Positions 9,854 through 18,102 of a stretch of DNA of 43,238 nt are shown in pieces; position 1 is the first letter of the stretch; every line of letters starts with the position of its first letter. The DNA is from Raineyella antarctica (GTDB lineage: Bacteria; Actinomycetota; Actinomycetes; Propionibacteriales; Propionibacteriaceae). The translations under genes and the position numbers were made by a program. The notes under the pieces are model-generated. The model saw only the letters and a list, made by a program, of their open reading frames with translations, was not told the origin of the DNA and did not search any database. The stretch is from NCBI RefSeq assembly GCF_900092135.1, contig NZ_FMYF01000016.1, positions 1 to 43,238 on the forward strand, read 5' to 3'.

Positions 9854-10601
9854 CGTCGGCTCCCGGTGCTGGTGGCGGTCCTCGTGGTCCCCATCATGGC
9901 CCATCCTCGCCCGGGCGGCATCACCCATAGGGCGAAGGGCACCTGCGGTGAACTCCGCCAGGCCTCGAGCACGAGCCGATCCTCGTCCGTCAGGTCGTCG
10001 CCCGAGTGCCCACCGCTTCGTCGTACGGGTACCGAGCAGGCTCGGAGGGGTCCTCGCAGTAGGAGCAGGTCGGAGCCTGCTGGGCAATATCCGAGTCCCC
10101 GCGAACAATGGTATCGGAAGGGTCAGGAATGGCACATTGTCTCCTTTCGATAATACCCTCGACCTTGACCGACCAACCGCACCGGAGGGACCATTTTCTT
10201 GTGCGCGAGGGCCATCGACAAGCTCCGCCACATGTATCGAACAGACCCAAAAGTCACGTGAGGGCTGGCTAGAAGTGGCTAGTACGAACGGGGTACCCCT
10301 GCAGGATGAATGGGGGACCGGAATAGTCTCGAGTTCATCCGCCATGACCGTCGCGGCGCCCGCGGCCCCAGACGGCCGGAACATCCTCGACAATGCGACG
10401 CATTGGACGGATCACCTTCCTGTTGCTGGTGAATAACCCGTCCGATCAATCGGCACTCTGGCAGCAGGCCCGGACCGGAGAAGCGCTGAAACGCCTGGTT
10501 TCATCAAGGTGCGGATGTTTCTTCGTACCTGCTACCCGAGCACATCATCAACAGATGGCCGAGCCGCAGCACCCGAGCGCCTACCCCGAAGGAGCAGAAC
10601 C
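9854..10601. other. 748-base gene-free region of lower GC content
   Basis: No supported gene. GC falls clearly below that of the flanks: 10,081-10,140 is about 53% GC against roughly 70% around it. The block ends with the ribosome site of the Ig-domain protein gene. It probably carries the control region of the 10602-15915 cluster and may mark a horizontal transfer boundary. No direct repeat or integrase trace was found. Confidence 0.5.
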
Positions 10602-12992
10602 GTGCCTGAACCCCTCGCATCACTCGACCCCGCCGGCAAGGCGACAGTGCTGAGCTACAACGTCCCGGAGCCGATCTCGTACAGCGGACGGAACTTCGTC
10701 GAGATGCCCCTGCGGCCCGAGGCCTTCTCGACAGTGGTCCTCCCGCCACCGACGCTGCCGACCCTGTCCGCAGCGCCGCAGAACGAATCGACGATCGACC
10801 CGCCCGACGACCCGCCCGTGGCCCTGGCCGCGGAGTCGATCCGTGCGCCGCAGGACGTCATCGTGGACGGGTCAGGTCCCGGCTCCAGTCCGATCAGGTC
10901 GGCTCCCCTGCCGCTGACGGACCGCCTGCAGTCGCTGTCGAGGACGGACGTCGGCAAGGCCGCCGCATCCGGACTGCAGACGGTCCTGTACCCGAACATC
11001 GCCGGGCAGCTCGACTTCCGCTTGATGGCCATGCGCGACGACGACGGCCTCGACGGGGGCACGGGCGGCATCGAGCCGGTCATCCCGATGGTCGGAGTCT
11101 TCATCGGCAGCCCGGGCAACAACGCGAGCATCCGCGGCAGTGCGGCTGGCGTGAGCATCGCCGTGACCGGTACCTGGGAGGCCGACAACGCGTCCTCCCT
11201 GGCCCTGACCGTCAGCGTGGACGGCGGCACCCCCGGCGCCGTGCAACTGCAGTCGGACGGAGGCTGGTCGACACAACTGACCTTCACGAAGCCCGGGGTC
11301 CACCAGATCGTGGCCCGGATCACCGGCAGCGGCTGGTCCAGCATCCAGAAGCGGCAGGTCAATGTCCAGGACTCGGCCACGGCCTCGATCTCGGTGACGC
11401 TCGACACCGGTGACACCAATCCCGCTCCCGTCCTTCCGACGGTCACGCTCTCGGAGCCGGGACCCGACACGTCCTTCGTCGAGCCGTCCGGCGTCGTCGC
11501 TGTGACGGTCGCGGGCACCACGACCTCCGGCCCGGGCACCACAGTCACCGGCGTGACGGTGGTCGACCAGACCACCGGCACGAGTGCCACCGTCGCTCCC
11601 GACGGGGCAGGCCAGTGGTCGACCGAGATCCTCCTGGACGGCGTCGGGCGCCACTCCATCAGCATCACAGCGACGGACGGCCTGAAGAGGCAATCCGCCC
11701 CGGTCACCGTCATGGCGCGGATCCTCGCAACGCAGCCCTTCCGCCGGCTGAAGAACCGGCTCATGCTGGTGGAGACGCTCAACCTCTCGTCGTTCCTGGG
11801 CTCCTTCGGTGCCGGCCGGGTGATCAAGACGTTCTCCTTGCTCCCCGGTGAGGAGACGACCATCAGCTTGAAGTCGTGGACCAAGTCGGCCGAGAGCCGC
11901 AAGACCGGGTCGAGCATCGTCGACTCCGACGCCACCGAGGCGGCCGACTCCTTCGAGGACTCGCTCAGTGCGGAGCAGACCAGCAAGGAGGTCCAATCGG
12001 AGGCGTTCGCCTACAAGGTCGGTGCGACGGCCTCGGCGACGTGGGGATGGGGATCGGCCTCGATCAACGCGGAGGTCAGCGGCTCGGCCAACTCGGCCCG
12101 CGAGGAAGCCGTGAAGAACGTCAGCGCCGCGACCCGCAAGCACTCCATGAAGGCATCCTCGAACCGCAACGTCACCGTGAACACCGAGTACACCGCTTCG
12201 CAGGAGACCGGAACCGAGGAGTCGACCGCCCGGACGATCTCGAACATCAACGCGTCGCGGACGCTGAACTTCGTCTTCCGGCAGATGAACCAGGAGCACA
12301 TCACGCTGATCCACCTCACGAACGTACGGATCGCGCTCTACACCGAGGACCTTGCCCTGGACGCCGAGCACAAGCCGGCCCATGTCACCGATCCCGTCAC
12401 GGGCGAACAGGTACTGGACATCCGGCGCAACTACCAGGAGGTGCCACTGCCCCAGCTCCAGACCCTCCTCGACACCGCCATCAGTCCCGTCTGGCATGCC
12501 AAGGTCCGTGACGCCATCACGTTCGCCCTCTCCGGCATCCCCGACTACCAGGACGAGCTCCGCCAGGTCTTCGAATGGGTGACTCCGACCAAGGACGGCC
12601 AGCCTGTCGACGGCGCCACCTACGTGCGCTTCCCCCGCAACCTCAGCACGGATTTCACCGACCCCGTCAGCCACCAGGTGATCTCGGTTCCCGGCATCGT
12701 CCTGGCCTACGACCACATCGTCATGCGCACCGAAGGCGTCATGGTCGACTCGGTGCTCGGCCAGGGCCAGGGGCTGGACGACTACTCGCGCAATCTGCAG
12801 GACGTGGCCGTGGCGGAACGCCAGGTGGCGGTTGCCGAGCGGCAAGCACAGGTGGAGCGGGAGAAGCTGGCCCGCAAGCTGGTCACGGACAGGGACAAGG
12901 CCGGGGCAGAGATCTTCGCCCAGGTCTTCCCGCCCCCACCCCTGGCGCCGACCTCGACCACCACCACGCAGCGCCCGGCCGGCAAGCCCTGA
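10602..12992 (+). CDS. Large Ig-domain protein of unrecognised family
   Basis: 796 residues starting at GTG 10602, with AAGGAG 7 bases upstream. Residues 1-160 are Pro/Ser-rich. Two Ig-like beta domains follow at about 163-257 (VFIGSPGNNASI... to RQVNVQD) and 279-372. A core at about 380-580 begins FRRLKNRLMLVETLNLSSFLG, includes the LLPGEETTISLKSW strand, and has a long Ser/Thr/Ala-rich alternating segment (about 469-560). A conserved-looking block follows to about 715, then a charged coiled coil (728-770) and a Pro/Thr tail. There is no signal peptide or transmembrane helix, odd for Ig domains. I do not recognise the family; a particle- or toxin-related role is only a hypothesis. The next gene starts 28 bases after the stop. 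Confidence 0.8.
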   Translation: MPEPLASLDPAGKATVLSYNVPEPISYSGRNFVEMPLRPEAFSTVVLPPPTLPTLSAAPQNESTIDPPDDPPVALAAESIRAPQDVIVDGSGPGSSPIRSAPLPLTDRLQSLSRTDVGKAAASGLQTVLYPNIAGQLDFRLMAMRDDDGLDGGTGGIEPVIPMVGVFIGSPGNNASIRGSAAGVSIAVTGTWEADNASSLALTVSVDGGTPGAVQLQSDGGWSTQLTFTKPGVHQIVARITGSGWSSIQKRQVNVQDSATASISVTLDTGDTNPAPVLPTVTLSEPGPDTSFVEPSGVVAVTVAGTTTSGPGTTVTGVTVVDQTTGTSATVAPDGAGQWSTEILLDGVGRHSISITATDGLKRQSAPVTVMARILATQPFRRLKNRLMLVETLNLSSFLGSFGAGRVIKTFSLLPGEETTISLKSWTKSAESRKTGSSIVDSDATEAADSFEDSLSAEQTSKEVQSEAFAYKVGATASATWGWGSASINAEVSGSANSAREEAVKNVSAATRKHSMKASSNRNVTVNTEYTASQETGTEESTARTISNINASRTLNFVFRQMNQEHITLIHLTNVRIALYTEDLALDAEHKPAHVTDPVTGEQVLDIRRNYQEVPLPQLQTLLDTAISPVWHAKVRDAITFALSGIPDYQDELRQVFEWVTPTKDGQPVDGATYVRFPRNLSTDFTDPVSHQVISVPGIVLAYDHIVMRTEGVMVDSVLGQGQGLDDYSRNLQDVAVAERQVAVAERQAQVEREKLARKLVTDRDKAGAEIFAQVFPPPPLAPTSTTTTQRPAGKP

Positions 12993-13020
12993 CCGCAGGC
13001 GATCAGGAGGGAGGGGAACC

Positions 13021-14490
13021 ATGCCCGGGGACGACTGGTCGGACGCGGGGGCCCGCATCCTGCGCAGCACTGCAGCGACCACGACAGTCCTGGAGTCGGG
13101 CGCAGCGAGCACCGGCGCACTGCTCCCGGGCAGCCCCGGAAGCGAGGCCGTGGCGGGTACCAAGCCGCTCACTGCGGCCGACATCCGTCCCTTCGACGCC
13201 TCGGAACGTGCCCTCTGGGCGGTTCAGCGCGGAGTGGTGGCCGCCCTCGGCGACGACGGTCGTCGCCTGCAGGAGGCCCTGCCCGGGGCTGAGGAGGCGG
13301 GCGCGTTCTCCCTCGGTGTCGTGGAAGGCGTCGGAGACGCGGTGCAGGACATCGTCCGCGACCGCGTCCGGCTGATCCTGTCCGGCATCACCAGCGTCGT
13401 CGACTTCTACGCCTTCGTCTACGACATCTCGCTGTGGGTGGAGCTCATCAGCGCCTGGACCGCCCCGCAGGGCACCGGCATCGAGGGAGTCGTCGACAGG
13501 ATCAAGCAGGACCACCCCGCGTTGTACGAGGCCATGCGGAACTTCCGGACGCTCGTCAGGAAGTTCGACGAACTGACGGCCTCCCTCACCGACACCTCCC
13601 AGCCGGGCAACTTCAACTGGACCCGGGCGCAGGCGTACGTCGCCGACTGGCTGGTGGACCTGCCCGGCGTCCTGGGCCAGCTCCTCCGGCCGTCGGTGGA
13701 CCAGCTCGTCGCGGACCGGGGCGATCCGCAGGCACAGGGCCGGACCATCGGCCGTGTCCTGGCCCGTGTCATCATCGAGGCCGTGCTCCTGGCGATGGAC
13801 CTCTACGCGCTCGTCCGGGGTGCCGCCCACCTGGCCTCCGACGTCCTGCGGGCCGTACGCGAGTCCTTGTCCGCCACCGAGCTGGCCACTGCCGCGGCCC
13901 GGGCTGAGAAGGCCGCTCCGGGAATCATCGCGACGGGGAAGGGAACCTCGGGGGCAGCCAGGGAGGCCCAGCAGATCTACGAGGAGCTGGCGACGGAGAT
14001 CCGCGCCTACGACAGGCTCAAGCGCAAGACAGGCGCCTTCAACTCCGCCGTCCGCGACATCGCGGGTCTGAAGGTGAGCGACACCGGCTACATCGCGATG
14101 CGCCTGGACGCACAGCACATCGTCGAGGCCACCTGGTTCGAGAAGCACGCAGCGGAGTTCAAGCGTGTCTTCGGCTGGGAGGCCAGCGGCGACATGGATG
14201 CCATCGCGCTGCACACTGAATGGCACATCCGCAGCGGCGAGAAGCTCGCCACGAACCTGAACCTGCTGGGCGCCGAGAAGGAGGTCTCCCTGACCAAGAA
14301 GTTGCAGGACTTCCTCAAGGCACGACAGACCGCGCCGGACGGATCGGTGAAGCCGTTCGCCAACCTCACCGAACTCTTCCAGGCCCACGCCGACTTCTAC
14401 CGGGACTACAGCCCCAGGCTCTCGCAACGGCTGGACGGCTGGTTCGCGCAGCGACTGGCGCAGATCGCCGCCGCCGGGTCACCACCGTGA
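13021..14490 (+). CDS. Protein with toxin-like architecture; possible HNH/EndoVII-fold C terminus
   Basis: 489 residues from ATG 13021 behind GGAGGGAGGGG. Residues 95-145 and 205-285 are hydrophobic or amphipathic helices (LILSGITSVVDFYAFVYDI; VLARVIIEAVLLAMDLYALV), reminiscent of pre-toxin or translocation regions. The C-terminal portion, from about residue 355, reads QHIVEATWF (His366), then DAIALHTEWHIRSG (His398, His402), the spacing and style of HNH/Endonuclease VII-fold bacterial toxins (HHIVP ... L..H...H). The family is not assigned with certainty, and a structural helical domain is the alternative. It sits 28 bases after the Ig-domain gene and is followed by a 46-codon ORF. Confidence 0.75.
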   Translation: MPGDDWSDAGARILRSTAATTTVLESGAASTGALLPGSPGSEAVAGTKPLTAADIRPFDASERALWAVQRGVVAALGDDGRRLQEALPGAEEAGAFSLGVVEGVGDAVQDIVRDRVRLILSGITSVVDFYAFVYDISLWVELISAWTAPQGTGIEGVVDRIKQDHPALYEAMRNFRTLVRKFDELTASLTDTSQPGNFNWTRAQAYVADWLVDLPGVLGQLLRPSVDQLVADRGDPQAQGRTIGRVLARVIIEAVLLAMDLYALVRGAAHLASDVLRAVRESLSATELATAAARAEKAAPGIIATGKGTSGAAREAQQIYEELATEIRAYDRLKRKTGAFNSAVRDIAGLKVSDTGYIAMRLDAQHIVEATWFEKHAAEFKRVFGWEASGDMDAIALHTEWHIRSGEKLATNLNLLGAEKEVSLTKKLQDFLKARQTAPDGSVKPFANLTELFQAHADFYRDYSPRLSQRLDGWFAQRLAQIAAAGSPP

Positions 14491-14568
14491 AGCCCTGACC
14501 GGAGCGCCCTGATGGGGCCACTCTGGAAGCAGGCGTTCCTGCCGGAGCTCCCAGGGGAAGGAAGCACC

Positions 14569-14709
14569 ATGTCCCAGTCCGATCCGCCGAAGAGCCACCG
14601 CCCGAAGGCCGGCAAGGACGCCGACCCCGGTCCCGTGGTGCGGTGGATCCTGACCCGCGAGGAACACGACTACCCGGGTTCCGCCCCGACCGGCGACGAC
14701 CAGGCCTGA
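14569..14709 (+). CDS. Small 46-residue ORF
   Basis: ATG 14569 follows GGGGAAGGAAG, a good ribosome site, and the stop lies 3 bases before the antiporter ATG. The peptide is charged and Pro-rich with the segment PVVRWILTREEHD. It has no recognisable domain. It lies 78 bases after the toxin-like gene, so a regulatory or protective partner is conceivable, although it is short for an immunity protein. Confidence 0.5.
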   Translation: MSQSDPPKSHRPKAGKDADPGPVVRWILTREEHDYPGSAPTGDDQA

Positions 14710-14712
14710 CCG

Positions 14713-15915
14713 ATGAGCTTCTCGGTGCTGGCGCTGATCTGCCTGGTCGCCCTCGCCGGACCGGTGCTGTCGCTCACGCGCGGGTCACACCTGCCGGTGG
14801 TGGTCGGTGAGCTGGCCGTCGGCCTGGCGCTGGGGGCCACCGGCCTGCGGGTGCTGCCGGCCTCCGACCCGACCTTCGCGTTCCTGGCCGACATCGGCTT
14901 CGGGCTGGTGATGTTCGTGGCCGGCAGCCATGTCCCGGTCCGTGACCCGGCCCTGCGCAAGGGGCTGGGGATCGGCGTCCTGCGGGCCCTGGCCATCGGG
15001 GCACTGGCCACGCTGCTCGGCGCCGGCCTGGCCAGGGCGTTCGGAACCGGCCACCCGGCGCTCTACGCGGTCGTCCTGGCCTCCTCGTCCGCCTCCATGG
15101 TGATGCCGGCCCTCAGCGGCCTGCCGCTGGATGCGAAGGCGATCGAGCAGATGCTGCCGCAGGTGGCGATCGCCGATGCGTCCTGCATCGTCCTGCTCCC
15201 CCTGGTGATCGACCCCGCCCACGTGCTGCGGGCCGGCCTGGGCGCCCTGGCGGTGCTGGTCGCCGCCGTGGCGATCTACGGGGTGCTGTACTGGCTCGAA
15301 CGCAGCGGCCGGCGCCAGGCCATCCACCACCTGTCCCAGGACCACAGGCTGGCGATCGAACTGCGGCTGGCGCTCACCCTGCTGTTCGCCCTCGCGGCGC
15401 TGGCCCGCACCATGCACGTCTCGATCATGCTGGCCGGGTTCGCCCTGGGCCTGGCGTACGCCGCGATCGGTGAGCCCCGCCGGCTCTCGCACCAGATCTT
15501 CGCCGTCACCGAGGGACTCTTCTCACCGATCTTCTTCGTGTGGCTGGGGGCCTCGCTGAACCTGCGGCTGCTCGGGGCCCACCCGGCGGCGATCGGGCTC
15601 GGCCTGGCGCTGGGCCTGGGAGCCCTCGTCATCCACGCTCTGGCGACCCTGACCCGCCAGCCGTTGCCGGTGGCCGCGATCACGGCCGCGCAGATGGGCG
15701 TCCCGGTCGGCGCCGCCACCCTGGGGACGAACCTCGGCGTGCTCCGACCCGGCGAGGACGCGGCGCTGCTGCTGAGCGCCATCGTGACCGTCACCGCGGT
15801 CGCCGTCCTGTCGGGATCGGTGGCACGGCTGGCCATCGCCGGATCGCCGTCGAAGGGGGCGGCGAAGGGAGCGGGGTCAGCGGGGGCGGGGAGTGCGCCT
15901 CCACCGGCGCCCTGA
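14713..15915 (+). CDS. Cation:proton antiporter (CPA2-type Na+/H+ exchanger domain)
   Basis: 400 residues with about twelve hydrophobic spans. Typical CPA2 elements are GELAVGLALGATGL, DIGFGLVMFVAGSHV, the VLASSSASMVMPAL segment, IADASCIVLLPL, and GLFSPIFFVWLGASLNLRLL. It exchanges Na+ or K+ for H+ across the inner membrane. There is no C-terminal TrkA-N domain; the tail is a short Ala/Gly/Pro-rich stretch. ATG 14713 comes 3 bases after the preceding small ORF, so it is translationally coupled or at least co-transcribed with the 10602 cluster. Whether it is functionally linked is unknown. Confidence 0.85.
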   Translation: MSFSVLALICLVALAGPVLSLTRGSHLPVVVGELAVGLALGATGLRVLPASDPTFAFLADIGFGLVMFVAGSHVPVRDPALRKGLGIGVLRALAIGALATLLGAGLARAFGTGHPALYAVVLASSSASMVMPALSGLPLDAKAIEQMLPQVAIADASCIVLLPLVIDPAHVLRAGLGALAVLVAAVAIYGVLYWLERSGRRQAIHHLSQDHRLAIELRLALTLLFALAALARTMHVSIMLAGFALGLAYAAIGEPRRLSHQIFAVTEGLFSPIFFVWLGASLNLRLLGAHPAAIGLGLALGLGALVIHALATLTRQPLPVAAITAAQMGVPVGAATLGTNLGVLRPGEDAALLLSAIVTVTAVAVLSGSVARLAIAGSPSKGAAKGAGSAGAGSAPPPAP

Positions 15916-16031
15916 GGCCGGTCGTGCCGCAGCGGTTACGACGGGCCGGACGTGTCGAGGGGCCCTCCGTGTTCCGCCCTCGTTCTCCGCCAGTTAACCT
16001 GAGGTTCCGCTGAGCGCCCTACGGTGCCCCC

Positions 16032-17312
16032 ATGACCTCCTCGTTCTCCCGCCGCGCGGTCGCCGCGGCCCTCCTCTCGACCGGGCTGGCGCTCGGCGCC
16101 GTCTCCCCCGCGCTGGCCACCCCCACGTCCGCGACCGCCTCCGTCGACACCGCCGTACGCTTCGCCACCTTCAACGCCTCGCTGAACCGCGGAGCCGAGG
16201 GTGAACTGGTCCGTGACCTGTCCACGGGCACCAACGCGCAGGCCGCCGCTGTCGCCGAGATCATCCAGCGCAGCGCCCCCGACGTGCTGCTGATCAACGA
16301 GTTCGACTACGTCGCGGGTGGCCAGGCGGCCGAACTGTTCCGGGACAACTACCTCGCGGTCTCCCACCACGGGTCGACCCCGGTCGACTACCCGTACTAC
16401 TACGTCGCCCCGGTGAACACCGGCGTCCCCAGCGGCAAGGACCTGGACAACAACGGCTCGGTCGGCGGCCCCGGCGATGCGTACGGCTTCGGGCTCTTCC
16501 CCGGCCAGTACGGCATGGTCGTCTACAGCAAGTACCCGATCGCCACCGAGCAGATCCGTACGTTCCAGAACTTCCTGTGGAAGGACATGCCGGGCGCGCT
16601 GCTCCCCGACGATCCGGCCACCCCGATCCCCGCCGACTACTACTCCCCCGACGAGCTGGACGTCTTCCGGCTCTCGTCGAAGTCGCACTGGGACCTCCCG
16701 ATCCGGATCGGCACCGGCGCCTCGGCCACCACCGTGCACTTCCTGGTGTCCCACCCGACCCCGCCGGTCTTCGACGGCCCGGAGAAGCGCAACGCCACCC
16801 GCAACCACGACGAGATCCGCCTCTGGGCCGACTACATCAGCGGCGGCACGACGGCCTCCTACCTGTACGACGACAACGGTGTCCGCGGCGGCCTGGCCCC
16901 GGGCGAGCGGTTCGTCATCGCCGGTGACCAGAACGCCGACCCGTACGACGGCGACTCGATGGACAACGCCATCCACCAACTGCTCGACCACCCGCGGATC
17001 AACACCAGCGTCACCCCGGAGTCGCAGGGCGGGGTCGCCGCGGCGGCCCAGGGTGGCAGCAACGACAGCCACGTCGGCCCGGATGCCCAGGACACCGCCG
17101 ACTTCAACGACGCGCCGGGCACCTCGGGCAACCTGCGCGCCGACTACGTGCTGCCCTCCCGCCAGCTCCCGATCCTTGACGCCGGGATCTTCTGGCCGAC
17201 TCCGGACGAGGAGTTCTCGTACCTGACCGACCCGACCGGCAACGGCTGGCCGGCCATCTCCAGCGACCACCGGCTGGTCTGGGTGGACGTGCACCTGAAC
17301 AACAAGAACTGA
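16032..17312 (+). CDS. Secreted endonuclease/exonuclease/phosphatase family protein
   Basis: 426 residues. The N terminus has a signal peptide with twin arginines (FSRRAVAAALLSTGLAL, then ALA at 27-29), possibly a Tat substrate. The mature part shows the EEP fold: FATFNASLNRG, LLINEFDY with the metal-binding Glu, FVIAGDQNADP with the Asp/Asn pair, and SDHRLVWVDV near the C terminus. These enzymes hydrolyse phosphodiesters or phosphomonoesters with Mg2+; the substrate here (extracellular DNA or phospho-compounds) is not evident. Transcription appears to end in an 8-bp hairpin shared with the convergent ArsR-rhodanese gene. Confidence 0.9.
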   Translation: MTSSFSRRAVAAALLSTGLALGAVSPALATPTSATASVDTAVRFATFNASLNRGAEGELVRDLSTGTNAQAAAVAEIIQRSAPDVLLINEFDYVAGGQAAELFRDNYLAVSHHGSTPVDYPYYYVAPVNTGVPSGKDLDNNGSVGGPGDAYGFGLFPGQYGMVVYSKYPIATEQIRTFQNFLWKDMPGALLPDDPATPIPADYYSPDELDVFRLSSKSHWDLPIRIGTGASATTVHFLVSHPTPPVFDGPEKRNATRNHDEIRLWADYISGGTTASYLYDDNGVRGGLAPGERFVIAGDQNADPYDGDSMDNAIHQLLDHPRINTSVTPESQGGVAAAAQGGSNDSHVGPDAQDTADFNDAPGTSGNLRADYVLPSRQLPILDAGIFWPTPDEEFSYLTDPTGNGWPAISSDHRLVWVDVHLNNKN

Positions 17313-17338
17313 CCCGTAGGGCGGCCCGCGCGGGTCAG
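17309..17338. terminator. Hairpin between convergent genes
   Basis: CTGACCCG (17309-17316) pairs with CGGGTCAG (17331-17338). The stem includes the stop codon of the secreted EEP protein and lies 10 bases from the stop of the convergent gene. Confidence 0.45.
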
Positions 17339-17348
17339 CGTGGTCCGG

Positions 17349-18005
17349 TCAGCGGGTGGGACGTCCCGCATCGCGCCACTGCGGATAGCCGCCCTCCAGC
17401 CGGAGGGCCTCGTAGCCGGCTTCGCGGAGCCGGGTGACGGCGGTGGAGGCCATCACGCAGTAGGGGCCGCGGCAGTAGGCGACGACGGTGGCATCGTCGG
17501 GCAGCTCGGAGAGACGGTTCGCCAGCTCGGCGAGGGGGATGTTCAGGGCGCCGTCGACATGGCCGCTGGAGAACTCGTTGGCGGGACGGACATCGACCAG
17601 AACAACGTCCCCCGACCGGCTCAGCGCATCCAGCTCCTCGAACCCGATCGGGCTGGTGCCGTCCGCATCCGCGAAGAACGCCTCGGTGAGGGCGGCGACC
17701 TCGGCGATCCGGCTCTCAGCGAGGGCGACCAACGTACGGTAGGCGGTTTCGACCCCGGGGTCGGCCAGCCGGTAGACGCGGGCGGTCCCCTCCACGCGCC
17801 GGCTGACCAGCCCGGCGGCGGACAGGATCTGCAGGTGGCGCGACGTGTTCGCCACGCTGGCAGAGATCTGCTCGGCGAGCGACTCGACGTTGCGCTCGCC
17901 CTGGGCCAGCACGTCCACGATCTCGACCCGCTTGGCGTGCCCGAAGGCGGCCCCCATCCGCGCGAAGTGCCCGAAGACCTCGTCCTTGAACTGTCGCCCG
18001 TCCAT
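17349..18005 (-). CDS. ArsR/SmtB-type repressor fused to a rhodanese domain
   Basis: 218 residues. Residues about 8-85 form a winged helix (VESLAEQISASVANTSRHLQILSAAGLV), and residues about 118-215 form a rhodanese domain with active-site loop CRGPYC (Cys178, Cys183) after VVAY. The regulator therefore carries its own sulfurtransferase-type cysteine and probably senses persulfide or another sulfane-sulfur signal. ATG 18005 is preceded by GAGGAGGTGG; upstream in-frame starts are poorer and would overlap the operator. It is divergent from the osmC remnant and dsrE-like gene, with two matching palindromes between them. Confidence 0.92.
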   Translation of the reverse strand: MDGRQFKDEVFGHFARMGAAFGHAKRVEIVDVLAQGERNVESLAEQISASVANTSRHLQILSAAGLVSRRVEGTARVYRLADPGVETAYRTLVALAESRIAEVAALTEAFFADADGTSPIGFEELDALSRSGDVVLVDVRPANEFSSGHVDGALNIPLAELANRLSELPDDATVVAYCRGPYCVMASTAVTRLREAGYEALRLEGGYPQWRDAGRPTR

Positions 18006-18022
18006 GCTCCACCTCCTCAACG

Positions 18023-18034
18023 ATTCACGTGAAT
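18023..18034. promoter_or_regulatory. ArsR-rhodanese operator 1
   Basis: Perfect 12-base palindrome ATTCACGTGAAT, 18 bases upstream of the regulator ATG. It shares the ATTCA-N2-TGAAT form with a second site at 18075-18086 and resembles the AT-rich palindromes bound by ArsR/SmtB proteins. Autoregulation is inferred. Confidence 0.65.
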
Positions 18035-18074
18035 AGTAGTGCACCACGGCGGGACGACTGCTACGCTCCGAACT

Positions 18075-18086
18075 ATTCAAATGAAT
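18075..18086. promoter_or_regulatory. ArsR-rhodanese operator 2
   Basis: ATTCAAATGAAT, the same ATTCA-N2-TGAAT form, 52 bases from operator 1 (about five helical turns), with another half site (ATTGAAT, 18088-18094) adjoining. It faces the osmC remnant/dsrE side of the divergent region. Confidence 0.65.
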
Positions 18087-18102
18087 CATTGAATAAGGAG
18101 TG

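Noticed and set aside
9990-10250. 86-codon reverse frame in the low-GC gap
   Set aside because: No ribosome site or domain pattern; Cys/Arg-rich random appearance.
10872-13184. 770-codon reverse open frame opposite the Ig-domain gene
   Set aside because: No domain pattern; the opposite strand has a ribosome site, Ig domains and coherent structure.
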